64,000 nt of DNA from Tieghemiomyces parasiticus (Eukaryota; Kickxellomycota; Dimargaritomycetes; Dimargaritales; Dimargaritaceae), in the NCBI GenBank assembly GCA_027575765.1, contig JANBPT010000143.1, positions 1-64,000 on the forward strand, in the 5' to 3' direction. The notes beneath the pieces were generated by a model. That model had not been told where the DNA came from. It saw nothing but the letters and a program-made list of their open reading frames with translations, and ran no database searches. Position numbers and translations under genes: made by a program. Below, piece by piece: positions 44,187 to 55,153 of this stretch; the stretch's first letter is position 1, and each line of letters opens with the position of its first letter.

Positions 44187-45054
44187 CGAGAGGATCGTTG
44201 GAGAGGAGGGGGAGGCGAGAGAAGGTGGAGGCTAATGCCGTGCAAAGGGGACCAGGGCCACGCAGCGGGATGGGTGAGAGGAAGCAATGGGCTGGGGATG
44301 TAACAAGGCGCAGTAGGGAGAGGGCAGGCGAGGCGGTGAGGGAGGAGAGGAGCACAAGGGAGCCCAGGGGCGGCGGACCGGGTGGAGGGGGGTACTCTGT
44401 AGAACCGTAATTAGCCTTAGGCCACCGACAGCGCTGCTGGTGGGGGCGGGGTGGGGCAGGTGTAGGAGTGGATAAGAAACGGCTTAGATGTCGCTAAATG
44501 GAGGGGGGCGCCCTAAACAAAGACGATGCTTCCTGCGGGGTGGCCTATGAAGGTGCAGGCCTGCGCAGGGAATCGGTGGCTATAGCGGGGGGATGGTGGG
44601 TGTACAGATTACAAAGGTAGAGGTTAGAATGACAAGGGCAGTCGATAGTTAGCTATTGAGGAGTAGAGGCGGTGGCTGCTCCCACTATTTAAACCACCAT
44701 TGTCTGGCGGAATTGACGGGCCTCAAGGCACGGACACTGAAAGACATAGCCAAGAGGTGGTAACAAGGGAGGGAGGGAGGGGGGGAGACGTGCTCTCGAC
44801 GACTTCCGCTAGGGACTGCCCGATTGCCTTCCTATCTTCCACTACCCTTGGTGGTAGCAGTCTGTTCATCGGCCAATCTCGGATCCCCAAGCCGCGGCAG
44901 GACCCCCAGCGTTATCCGGCTCAATCGACAAGATTCACCTCCGTCTATTCTTTTCTTGCTGAGGGTTCGTCCCAGATAGTGGCAGGTTGAAAAGTTGAAG
45001 CAGTCCCCGCCACGAGACCATGTTTATGGATATATATTTATATATAAGCGGCCG
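44187..45054. other. Intergenic between two minus-strand genes
   Basis: Holds the leader of the ERV2 gene and the 3' flank of the snapin-like gene. It is G/A-rich on the plus strand to about 44500. TATATATTTATATATAAG at 45030-45047 lies just past the next gene's stop. No gene was seen. Confidence 0.4.
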
Positions 45055-46241
45055 TCACTCAATCACGGCCTTCCGTGCTGCACGCTTCTTGGTAACCACT
45101 TTCTTGATCCTGCCACTGGCGACTTCGACGGGCCGAGTTGGCGAATCCGATGGTGCCGATCGCGGAGAAGAGTCCGAAATAGACAACGTCACTGAGGAAC
45201 CAGCAGACGCTGTGACCGTTGTGGTAGCCTGGCCGGCAGAAACCGCGACCGTCGGCGTCTCTAACCGGGATGAGGCCGGAACGGGCCGGGTCGGCGGCAC
45301 CGGCCGGGGTGGCAGCTGAGGGGACAGCGAAAGTCCTTCCGCCTGGTCTATCCCAACCGGAGACCGCTGCTCGCGATCCGTGACCACCTCGGTCTGAGGC
45401 GGATTAGGAGGAACGCTTGTAGGCAAAGTGGTCTGGTCCATTAGGTCTGGGGCCAGCTGGGCAGTGATCTCGCGGTCCAAGCTGCGTTGCTCCATGGCGA
45501 ACCGGGTCTTCATACGGTCATAGGCCAGGCGCAGTTCGCGGAGCTTAGCGGACCGAGCATGTAGGTCGGCAGCCGTGCGGTCGGCCGCGGCCATGCGGCG
45601 GCGGAGGTTGGTGAGGCGTTGCGTATAGGCCGGGAGGCGGGCAAGCTAGCGGGAGGCAGGAACGAGCGTTGACGTGGCTGTTAATTAGGCCCCACACTCA
45701 CATGGCTAGGACCATTAGCCAGGGCCTGTCCTTGCAAAGGCGAAAGTAGTCTAGTTTGAGCACAGTCCGCCAGGCGCTCAAGGGACCCAGGTGCCATATA
45801 CAACTTGCCATGGGTTCTAAGCGTACAGTATCACCCTTTTCCCCGCCGACTTACCAGTTCATGCTGCTCCGGGCTGACGGCCGTCCCGGGGTCGGTCTCC
45901 CGAGCGACCTGGCCCAACAGCTCACGCAGCCTCATTTGCTTCTCGCTGAAGGGAGGGGGGTAGTGGATGTGTGTGCCAAGCTTGGATGGTCAGCCATAAG
46001 GTCGCTGCCGTCAAGATTGTGTGCCTCGGGCCTCTATCCGTTTCAACTGCAGTACTTACAGTTGGGTTTCGAGACTAGCACAGAGGGTCTCCAGTGGGTC
46101 AGCGGCACGGGTCAGGAAGCCTTGGGCCAATAGGTCTGACCAAGTGCCCTCCATGTCGGCGGAAGGGTTCGCTTTGGACAGCGGCTCAGACGGGTTAGGA
46201 GCATGACCGGCTCGCCGCAGACCACAGTCGGGTGTAGTCAT
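45055..46241 (-). CDS. Snapin-like BLOC-1 subunit, complement(join(45055..45645,45855..45945,46060..46241)), 287 aa
   Basis: Three exons joined by clean signals: CAACT|GTAAGT...TTCAG|C (phase 2, 114 bp) and CTG|GTAAGT...GCTAG|CTT (phase 0, 209 bp). The spliced helical core reads LLAQGFLTRAADPLETL, then EKQMRLRELLGQVARETD, then LPAYTQRLTNLRRRMAAADR and SAKLRELRLAYDRMK. This follows the order of snapin (BLOC-1 subunit 7): a short amphipathic start, a first coiled coil with a Q-x-LRE pattern, then a Y-x-x-(R/K)L-x-NxRRR second coiled coil. Snapin works in endosome-lysosome sorting with the other BLOC-1 subunits. The C-terminal 130 residues (Pro/Ser/Thr-rich, ending in basic KKVVTKKRAARKAVIE) are an extension not present in animal snapin. 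The start could be the Met at 46154 instead. The coiled coil is certain; the snapin call is moderate. Confidence 0.68.
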
Positions 46242-47173
46242 GCCGCGAGTCGAAAGCCCGGTTGTGGATGGGTGAAAGTCAGGGGGATGCAAAAGTGGTA
46301 TAGGGCAGGATGCCAAAAGTTACCGTGGCGAAGAGACGCATGCGGGCTTTGTCGGTATTCAGACATTGAGATGCGTGAGCTAAGTTATGTGGGTTTAGGG
46401 CTCGGTAGCCTGCTCTGGGAATGGTGCGGCCCCTTATTCGGGCATAGGCATGGCAGTGTCCGCGGAGTATGGCGAGTGCTGTCCATGAGCTCAGACCCTC
46501 GAAGGTCTTTAGGTTTCTTCACTTTTAAAAGCCCACACAATCTCTCCGCTTGCTTGATGATACGAGGAACTGCGTCAACCCAAGGTATTAGACATTCAGA
46601 ATAGCCGGCTCTCGGTGGCTACAGGCACGAGATGCCATTACCAGTCCCACCGCGTCCACCACCGTGAGAGCAGGTTTCAGCGCCCAGCCGAGGTGTAGCC
46701 CGTTCGGAATGTTCCGGGACCATAGTCGGCTAGGCTATCCTCAAGGGCGGGTGCCCTGAAGAGGTTGGAAGGGCCTACAGATTGTACTTCACCGCGCTGA
46801 ATTTTCCAATAGCGCCGGCCTACCAAGAGCGACCCGACCCTGGATAACTGAAACAGAGGCTGGAAACGGTCTCTTGTCCGATCCGGCCTTCGTACTAGGC
46901 CCAAAATGAGGGTACAGGTGGAGGAGTGGGGGGGGGTTGGGGCTGCTGCGGAACGCGCGGCCTTTTTCTGGAAAAATAACCGTTTAGGCGTTTATCGCTA
47001 CCCCTTTTAGTCACAGCAGCACCGTTTCGGGACCCACTCTCCCTCGCCTTGGCCTTGTCCACCTCAAAGACCCGCCTGTCCTGCTCACCCGCCATATTTT
47101 CCCAAACAAAGCCGTTCGATTGTAACCTTCCACACCCACCACGATTATTTACACAGCCCTCACCACTACCGCC
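46242..47173. other. Divergent intergenic region between the snapin-like gene and COX15
   Basis: About 930 bp. Small frames on both strands (for example 46677-46904) have no features. A pyrimidine-rich leader precedes 47174. Confidence 0.45.
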
Positions 47174-48799
47174 ATGCTCACCCTGCCCTGCACACGGATC
47201 GCACCGCGAATGCGCCCGGCTCGAGGCCCCTGCGGGTTGATCTCCCGCTCCCTGTCGCTCGAACGGTCCCGCATGGCCACCTCTCCGATCGCGTCCCCGG
47301 CCACCTTGAGCCCCCAGATTCGCCGGTGGGCCGGCGGCCTCGACCCCCTGCGCTCGGCCGTCTCCGTACGACCAGCCTTATCCTTCACCTCGAGGCTGGG
47401 CGGCTTACCTCGCTGCTTGTCCACCGCCACCGATGCCACCACGGCTGCTCCGGTCGCCCCAACAGCCGCGGCCGTCGATCCAAACTCCGGCACCCACGGG
47501 CAGGCCGAACCCACGACACGCAAGGTCGTCGGGTACTGGCTCCTCGCCTCGGCAGCCTCCGTCTTTGGTATCGTGGTGTGGGGCGGCGTGACACGGCTCA
47601 CCGAGAGCGGCCTGTCCATCGTCGAATGGAATCTGATCCGCGGGATGAAACCGCCGACCAGCGAGGCCGAGTGGATCGAAGAGTTTGAAAAGTACAAGCA
47701 GTTCCCCGAGTACAAACAGCTCAACCAGCACATGACCCTGGAGGAGTTCAAGTTTATCTTCTTTATGGAGTGGGGACACCGGATCTGGGGTCGGCTGATC
47801 GGGCTGACCTTTATTTTGCCCGGCGCGTATTTTGCGTACAAGGGATGGATGTCGCCCGCCATTAGAAAGCGCGTGGCCATCATTGCCGGTCTCATTTGTT
47901 TCCAGGTAGGTCCAGGACTCTAACGGGGCGTGTCGGGGCGGTGCAAGGCTCGGCTAGGCAACCCGACAGCCTCCAGCAAGCCACCGGCACGGATGATCCG
48001 ACAGACCAGGTTCGATACTTACCCTCTCCACTTCTCCCCCCCCCGCTACTTGACTTGCTCTCACGCTTATTCCCTTTAGGGCGTCCTCGGCTGGTACATG
48101 GTCAAGTCGGGCCTGGACCAAGCGCTGATGGAGAAGCCCGGTGCCGTTCCTCGGGTCAGCCAGTACCGCCTGGCGGCCCACCTGGGCAGTGCCTTCCTCA
48201 TCTACACGGGGATGGTAGCCACAGGACTCAGTGTGCTCCGCCAGAACAGTCTCCGCGCGGGCCGCCTCGCCTCACTGGCCCCTTTACTCAACAGTGCACA
48301 GCTGAACCGACTGCGCGGGTCCACCCACGGCCTGGCGATGCTCGTCTTCATCACCGCCATCTCAGGAGCCTTCGTTGCCGGCCTCGACGCCGGCCTGCTC
48401 TACAACACGTTCCCCCTGATGGGCGGCCGCCTGGTTCCGCCCACGGAGGAGCTGTGGGACCCGCACTTCGCCTCGGACCCGGCCACGCGGTCCGGAATGC
48501 TCAAGAATGTGTTTGAGAACCCGACTACCGTTCAGTTCAACCACCGGGTCTTGGCCGTCACCACATTCACTGCCATCACCGCTGTGTACCTGGCCTCCCG
48601 TCGCTTGTCTCTGCCCAAATCCGTCCGGGTTACCCTCCATTCTCTGATGGGTCTTGCCGTCGTCCAGGTCAGCTTGGGTATCTCCACCCTTATTTATCTC
48701 GTACCTACTGAGCTGGCCGCTGCCCACCAGGCCGGATCGCTCTCGCTCCTCACTGCCACCCTCTGTCTCATGAACTTTTTGAAGCGCGTGCCCAAATAG
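47174..48799 (+). CDS. COX15: Heme A synthase COX15, join(47174..47905,48080..48799), 483 aa
   Basis: An inner mitochondrial membrane enzyme that hydroxylates heme O to heme A for cytochrome c oxidase. A long Arg/Ser-rich presequence without acidic residues (about 1-110) targets the mitochondrion. Then come TM1 with VVWGGVTRLTESGLSIVEW, the matrix-side segment EFKFIFFMEWGHRIWGRLIG (heme-ligand His about 202), and after the 174 bp intron (CCAG|GTAGGT...TTTAG|GGC, phase 0) GVLGWYMVKSGL. The second half repeats the four-helix bundle, with STHGLAML (His about 326), FNHRVLAV (His about 398) and LHSLMGLAVVQVSLGI (His about 430). All four conserved His are present. Length fits the family (about 480). 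The ATG at 47174 follows a pyrimidine-rich leader. Confidence 0.96.
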
Positions 48800-49687
48800 G
48801 GAGGGGAAGGTAGCAGGGCGTGGAGGTTTTGATGTTTGGCATGTTGTCGGATCTTGAGTGACCTCATTTATATCATGCATTAAAACCCCGTGTAGATAGG
48901 CGGGGGTTTATCCGACAGGGATTAGATAAAACTTGGCAGCTGGTCTACCTAACGTTTTGTTTCGCATTCGTGACTTACTGACGCGACCATTAATGCCGGG
49001 AAGGCGTGGCACCATCGTCGCTATTTACCGCATCATCTCCATCATTATCGGTAGCTCAATCCTACCAAGGCGGACCGCACTGCCCCCCCCCGACGTTCGA
49101 TGGCGATGTAACGTTGACCATGGGTGTACGAATTCCCATCGTCACCGTCTTGCCGTCGTCGCCAAGGCTAGCCGAGTGCAGGGGGAGCGTAGGCCGGCTC
49201 GCTTCCGTCTCGCACCCGCCTTCGTCGAAGCAGGAGGAAAGGCGACGTGAAAGGAAGAAGTCCACGCGCAATAGACCAAATAGGTGCAACCTTTGTGTTA
49301 CCCACCGGCTCACCCTTTCTTTCATCCCCTCTCCACCGTCCCCCTTGGTCGCTTCCGTTTCCTACCTTCGCTTGGTTGACGTCTCCACCTCGTTTGCTGT
49401 TCGTACCTAACCCTTCCCTTTTCACACCCCCTTGCTGCCATATCTGGCGGGCGGTTTAAAAAGGCAGCCCGGACACACATCTCTGCGTCAGATTTCTCTG
49501 AGCATGGCACATATTGCGTCTATTTTAAAATGGTCAATTTCTGCCCTCGCCGACATTTTTTGTTTTCTGTTTGTCGTATTTATAGAGTAAAAGTCGGTAC
49601 ACTCACTAAGAGAGCATTTGCTGCCACTTATTCGCTTTTATTTCCTGTTCATTTTGCAAAGACTTCTCCCACAGCACCTCACGCGCT
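48800..49687. other. Intergenic between COX15 and the GH18-like gene
   Basis: No gene was recognised. A frame at 49006-49410 has no features. AT content rises after 49500 toward the next gene's promoter. Confidence 0.4.
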
Positions 49688-51060
49688 ATGCTGCACCTTT
49701 CATGGTTGCAATTGGGCGGGCTCGTCTTCCTGACGGTCAGCACCGTCAGCTCGGTTCATGGCAACCCCCCGGGAGAGCGCGATACCTACATTAACAGCTT
49801 TGCCAACGCGGGGGGCTTCACCGTCCCGATTTCGGCGGCGGCCACAAACTCCTTTGTCCACCAGGCGCCCGTCGATGCTAAACCGGTCAACAAAGGGGAC
49901 CGCTACTACCGGCGTACCTTCAAGCAGGCGGTGAAGGGCCTTGACGCTGAGGGAAGCGGCCAGAGTGTGGAGGTGACGGCCCAACGCTCCTTTTTCTACC
50001 TCGGTAAGTGTTGCCATAATTAGCTCGACAACGGGTGTCTGAAAGTGTTTGTTTACCCCACCCTCCGTTGGAAACGGGACATCCCTCCGCTACCCTGGAT
50101 TCCGCTTCGGAATGCCTCCTTGCGCTCTTCACTAGGGGAGGGTGTTGCATTGTATTGTGTCGGATATCCCTTGGCAAACTCTAACCCTGCAATTTTTATT
50201 CGTTCGTCTGCTTGACCTGGTTGACAGCCGATATCGAAATCTATAATCTCGAAAGCGTGGAGGTCGACCAGGTGACGGTTGTTTCAGAAAACGGCGAAAC
50301 AACCGTACTACGCCTCCACAGCGATCACTCCAAGGCCATGATGATGCTGGCATTTGCGGACCAACACAACACAAATGCACTGGCCGGAGCCGTGGCTCAA
50401 GCCGTCATCCAGTCCGGCGCGGGGGCCCTTGACATCAATGCCGAATGGATCAACCAGGACTTTTTAGGCGGCCAGTACGAGCCCAATCCCCTAGCCCTCA
50501 GGAGCCTTAATCAGTTCTTACTGACCCTTAAACACTGTTTTACTGGGACCACACCCCCAGTCCAGGTGATACTAACGGTCGGCGTCCAGCCCTGGCTGGA
50601 CATGTGGAACAAAATGAACCTCGGTGAGCTGGCCGCCCGGGTGAACTACTTGCGGGTGGTGCCGCCACCGTTTAACCTCAAGACCCGGCGCAAGGCCAAG
50701 GAGGCTCAGCTGCAGCCTGACCAATATTCCCTGGGCCGCGCCAAAACGTACACCGAAGCGCACGCCGGCAAGGATAAAAGTGACAAAGTCGAGGGCGTGG
50801 ACCCTCATAAACTACGGGATGAAATCGCGGTCGACCCCGCTATGTCCGTGCTTCATAAGGAATTGGCCCTGTCCCGACCCTGGCTGCATGCCGGGTTCCC
50901 TCTCGAGAGTTTGCTCATCGTGTACAACTTTGACAATACGTTGGTCAAGGATCGGTCGCTGGGTGGCTCGTCCGCTCCGGCATCCGTTATGACACTCACC
51001 ACATCTCGTCCACCCAATTCGGTTCAGTCCCGGAGGGGCCGTGTCTACACGCGTCATTAG
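49688..51060 (+). CDS. Secreted, divergent GH18 (chitinase)-like protein, join(49688..50003,50228..51060), at least the first 382 codons
   Basis: A signal peptide (MLHLSWLQLGGLVFLTVSTV, cut near 25) is followed by a soluble protein without membrane segments. The intron (50004-50227, CTCG|GTAAGT...GACAG|CC) is phase 1. The order of blocks suggests a GH18-type TIM barrel: KAMMMLAFADQHN, then SGAGALDINAEW where GH18 has its DxxDxDxE strand, then LALRSLNQFLLTLKHC, VILTVGVQPWLDMWN and LGELAARVNYLRVV. The catalytic strand here reads D-I-N-A-E-W: the Glu is in place but the middle Asp is Asn, so activity is doubtful. The frame stops at 51060, but sequence past about 50930 looks better in other frames (see the next entry), so the printed C-terminus is probably wrong. 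The fold call is tentative; the secreted nature is secure. Confidence 0.6.
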
Positions 51061-51247
51061 ACAGCCAAGTACAGTTCTAAAGCAACGATGGAGGTGGTGG
51101 AGCGGACGGGCTGTCCTGCCTAATACCTCTGGGGGGGGCTCGAAGGGCGGAAAGGGGCAATTTGACGCGGACGGCCTATACAACCTGGTCATTAACCATA
51201 AATTATCAGGGGCTTCCCTATTTTGTGTCGTTTATATAACCGGATAA
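50931..51247 (+). other. Probable further coding segments of the GH18-like gene
   Basis: Frame 0 between 50931 and 51068 reads protein-like (GWLVRSGIRYDTHHISSTQF). A GTACAG at 51069 and CGAAG at 51145 would splice it in phase 0 to a frame reading GGKGQFDADGLYNLVINHKL then SGASLF, ending at 51247. That resembles the final strand and helix of GH18 proteins (a D-x-x-SL...KL-x-GASLF pattern). I could not find a splice that moves from the main frame into frame 0 near 50940. The copy may carry a frameshift there, or an intron I cannot see. A further short coding-like run reads EDFMSTVLHANAVE near 51370-51410. Confidence 0.4.
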
Positions 51248-51576
51248 TAAACGCACCCGGCTATAATTTGAAGACGAGCTGCTGGTTCTATAGCCGGATG
51301 ATTTGAAATGTCTATCAGGCAAAATCTGACCTAAAGTGGCGAATAGGAAGGCTCTACAAGGTACCGTCGAGGACTTCATGTCCACTGTGCTTCACGCCAA
51401 CGCCGTCGAGTGAGTAACCTCGGCCAACATTCCTCCCACACGCTATAGGAAACCAGCCACGCCTTGCAAGCGAGCCTTGCTATCCTCCGTTCAGCATTGC
51501 TCCCCTCCCCTGCCAGCCTCCCTACTTCGAATCGGCACCCCCACCTACTTTTCGCTATTCGTCTCGAATCTCCCCC
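51248..51576. other. Intergenic before the Sel1-repeat gene
   Basis: It may include one more terminal exon of the preceding gene (about 51350-51413, ending TGA). The rest is leader of the gene at 51577. Confidence 0.35.
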
Positions 51577-53601
51577 ATGGCGTCGCACGGTGCCTCACGC
51601 CCGATCCACCCAACCCGCTGGCCGTTAGCATCGCGACCTCTGGGCCCTCATCGTCATCCCCGAGTCGCCTTGCCGACCAGACGCCAGTCTACACGAACAC
51701 TCCATGTTGCCCCTCTAACGACACCAACATCCGAGGGAGGAGTCACTGCTGCTGTGGCGGGGGTTCAGGACCCCGTCGTCGCCACTCAACGACGGAGTTT
51801 CCACGTCACGACCTACTCTTCCTACGCCCAGACCTCGTCGTCCATTGCGCCAATAACCGCTGCCGCCTCGCCGTCTCCTACGAACCAAGGACTACCACTA
51901 GTGGCGCTCCCGGAAGACCTGGATGTGGACGACGTGCTCGCCAGTTCACCCGCCGACCTGGACGAGTTTGTCCAGCAGTGTCCGGGGGAGCTCGTGTTAA
52001 CGGGCGACGCAGCACGAACTATGATCGAACTGTCCATCACCTACCTAGACCTTCTACGTCAGCTAGCTACTCCGTCGTCGTCGTCACCTTCTTCCACTGC
52101 CGCCACCCAACGGTCACCCCGGGCAACCAAGGAGCTGATTGCTCAGAAGGTTCAAATTCTCGACCGGCTTTGGACCTTAGCCAACCACCACCCGCTCCCG
52201 CTGACCCACGTGGGCCGGTTCCTACAGTTGGGACCTTACGGCTACCCACTTGCGCTCCCACTCTACCAGTGCGGAGCCACCCGGGCCACCGTGGTATCCA
52301 AGTCATCACCTTCGTTATCGTCCCACTCTGGTTCGCCGGACGCCGAGATCCGCTACCTCTACTATCATACCTTGATGGTCCGCCCCAACGCCTTGTTCGC
52401 CGCTGACTCGCGGGGCGCCACGCAAGCCATGGGCTTACTTGCCCGTCAGGGTCACCCGGCAGCCCAGGTCGCCATGGCCGATATGTTCTTGGCGTCTGGT
52501 CATAATTTGGAGGCCGCCGCGCGGTCCTTGCAGTTGGCCGTCGAGCATGGTTATCCTCCGGCCTTCGTGCGGCTCGCCCGTATGTACGCTGAGGGGTTGG
52601 GGGTGGGTAAGGATGCGATCAAGGCCCTAGAGCTTTACGAGGCAGCCGCGGCTAAAGGTAAGGTTGATTAGAGGCGAGCTAGGATAATTGTGCAGGGGAA
52701 GAGACAGAGAGACGCCCTTAGGAAATATGTGTGTGAACGATGAGTGAAACTTTAAGCTAACGACCGTTCTACTCCGCCGCCCCCCCCCCTTCCTCGCACC
52801 TGCTTTCGACTTTGGCAACATGCCACCAACCTCTAGGCTACCCCAAGGCCTACTATTTCATGGGTAATCTGTATAGCTCCGGCCACGCCTCCGCCGACGG
52901 AACTCCCCAACATGATAAGGCCGCCGCGAGTTATGAGAAGGCCGCTGAACTGGGTAAGTGATATCGCTGGCGCTTAGGCCGTCGTCCTTATGCCCACCAT
53001 ACGGTGCTCATGTGTCTACAACTGACCCAGGAGAAGGTTTCGCCACGTACTTAGCCGTATTCGCTCGTGGGCTAACCACACCACCTGCCACTCCAATTCC
53101 CCATTTATATGGCCTGATAACTCAACCCCAACGTTTAGGCGTCACGGAGGCCCTGCACAACCTGGCCTGTCTCTACCTCGAAGGCCACGGCGTCGAGAAG
53201 GAGGCCATGCGGGCCGCCGAGATTTTTCATATTGCTGCCGAGGCGGGAAATCCCTTTTCCATGGTAAGTCCGTTCGAGAGACTGGGGGAAGGTACGAGTT
53301 AGTGTTATGTCCTGACTGTATTCCACGCCTGAAGCCTTCCTGGGAAATCGTGGGGGGACACTTGGCTGACTGTATGATTTATTGCTCTATCCCTTGTGGA
53401 TGACCACTTTACATCTCGCAGATCAATCTGGGCAAATTGTACGAGACGGGCCAGACTTTTGACCGCGACCATCAGCAGGCAGTGCACTGGTACCGCAAGG
53501 CAATGGAGACCACCACTGACCCGACACTCAAGTCCCACGCCGAAAGTCTCCTGACACAGGCCAAGAACCGTCCGCTACGGTCACGGTGTCAAATTATGTA
53601 G
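51577..53601 (+). CDS. Sel1-like repeat protein, join(51577..52657,52837..52953,53139..53263,53422..53601), 500 aa
   Basis: The N-terminal 90 residues are rich in Arg, Ser and Pro with no acidic run (RVALPTRRQSTRTLHVAPL), compatible with mitochondrial import, but this is not proven. A helical region follows (about 105-270). From about residue 280 Sel1 repeats (TPR-like helix pairs) run to the end: ATQAMGLLARQGHPAAQVAM, AARSLQLAVEHGYPPAFVRL then ARMYAEGLGV, AYYFMGNLYSSG, ALHNLACLYLEGHGVEKEA and INLGKLYETGQTF then AVHWYRKA. Each of the three introns has good signals (AAAG|GTAAGG...CTAG|GC; CTGG|GTAAGT...TTAG|GC; ATG|GTAAGT...GCAG|ATC) and keeps the repeat in register. Sel1 proteins act as scaffolds, for example in ERAD or chitin synthase activation; the partner here is unknown. 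The stop lies 66 bp from the stop of the convergent reductase gene. Confidence 0.85.
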
Positions 53602-53667
53602 TATGATAACTCTCTATGGCCAGTAAAGAGAAAACAGAATCTCGCCCTACTCTTTCGATCGTACCGC

Positions 53668-54668
53668 CTAATCGTAATAGTCAATGTGGCAGCCCGACGT
53701 AAAGGTGTTGTCCAGGATGAGATCGACCGCCTTGTGGGCGGAGTCTTCCATACTAACCAAATTGCCCTTTAGTCGGGGAGTGAAAGGTGGGGGGGGGTAC
53801 AACGTGGTATGAAAGTGTCTGATTAGTGATGGTCAGCGATTGAAATGATATTATATCGGGACCAAAGTCCTCTAGCTTCATTTTCGAAACCTCTCCCGCA
53901 TCGAGCTTCCTTAAGTACCTTGTCGAACATGTTGGTGAAGTGTAACTTTTGTTCCGGATCGCCTAACGTCTCGCGCACAGTGCGCTGCATGTCGTTCGCC
54001 AGGGGCCCGGGGGAGTAGCTGAGCACCTTGGTGTAAGCGGGGTCCTCCTCCGCAGCAGCGACCTGGGCAAACATGTGACGGGCAGCCTTTGCTGGGGCAT
54101 AGGCACCCCAGTTGGGGAGCGCCTTAACGGCTAGTAAACTGGAGACGTTGACGACGGTCCGGTGGTCACTACATACGCCGCGGTCCACACGTTTCAGAAA
54201 GGCAGTGAAGAAGGCGGTGTAAGCGACAAAATTAACGTCGAAAAAGGTCCGCAAATCCCGCCAGGACCGGTCACGGACGGGGAGGCTCAGGCCACCCAGC
54301 GTCCCAGCGTTGAGGATCAGGGTGGCCCGCGCGTAGCGTGCCAATCCCGGTGACACGACGTCAGGGAGGGTGCGGCAATTGGTCGTTACCGTGTCGAGCA
54401 CGCGGTCGACGTTGGCGTCCAGGGCGTCTAGATTCGCAAGATCGACCTCCGCCACAGGGGTCAGGTCGACACGCGCGGGCCCGGTTGGCTGACAAGCGTC
54501 AGAGGTGGTTTGCAGGTCTGCCTGACGTCGACCTACCAGGACTAGATGCAGCCGGCGTTCCGCTGGAGTCTGGGCACAGAACCGCTCGGCGAAGGTCTTG
54601 GCTAGTGCTCGGCCAAAACCGTTGCTGGCACCCACGACGATGCAGAGGTCGCGGACAGGGACGGCCAT
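53668..54668 (-). CDS. SPR: Sepiapterin reductase-like short-chain dehydrogenase, complement(join(53668..53766,53919..54668)), 282 aa
   Basis: An NADPH-dependent SDR expected to reduce 6-pyruvoyl-tetrahydropterin or sepiapterin in tetrahydrobiopterin synthesis. The Rossmann signature is VVGASNGFGRALAKTF, cofactor-specific Arg follows in LVLVGRRQADL, and the NAG motif is LILNAGTLGGLS. The catalytic triad is VNVSSLLAVKALPNWGAYAPAKAARHM in the genome order Ser, Tyr, Lys (shown as VNVSSLLA and WGAYAPAKAA). YSPGPLANDM follows. The first exon alone reads into an unlike tail. A phase 0 intron (GACAAG|GTACTT...TAAAG|GGC, 152 bp) leads to a 32-residue last exon with MEDSAHKAVDLIL and FTSGCHIDYYD, the typical sepiapterin reductase C-terminus. 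The ATG at 54668 is nearest the Rossmann strand. Sepiapterin reductases occur in animals and in some early-diverging fungi. Confidence 0.88.
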
Positions 54669-55153
54669 AACGGGTAGCAGTGAGATGTGTGTGTGTGAGC
54701 AGAGGAAAAATCGGGTAGGTGGGGGGTATGCGATGATTAGAGTAGCGCAGAGAGTTAGCGATACGTAGGGGATGAGCACAAGGCTCTGGTAAAGAGGGCC
54801 AAAGGCCGATGCCCTACAGAACTGCTCTGGCGGTTTATCCGCCTCGGCCAACTGGGGCAAGCCACAGAGTTGGCGAGGTCAGTCAGTCTACTGCAATTGC
54901 CAGCAGGCACATTCTCCGGTCGGAGCATATACCCATTCCCCCTCTCTCCTTCCGTGGCATAACCTGCTGGAGCATTGCTTGGACCTACGATTACCTTTCC
55001 GTTCGACCATAATCATAGCCGCACCAAATATCCTCCGACCACACGAACTAAAGGAGATTCCCGTTCTCTGACCACCTGGTTGCCAGTCTACGCTCTCTGA
55101 GTGTCCCCATTTGCTTGTTTTCCGCCCCTCCCGTTTCCCTGAGCCATCCCACC
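54669..55153. other. Divergent promoter region (reductase / FMP32-like gene)
   Basis: 485 bp between two divergent ATGs. No TATA box is obvious on either strand, and no gene was seen. Confidence 0.5.

Noticed and set aside
53823..53918. Unspliced C-terminus of the reductase (reading to 53823)
   Set aside because: The tail after FDK is unlike the family, while a good donor and the exon at 53668-53766 supply the expected ending.
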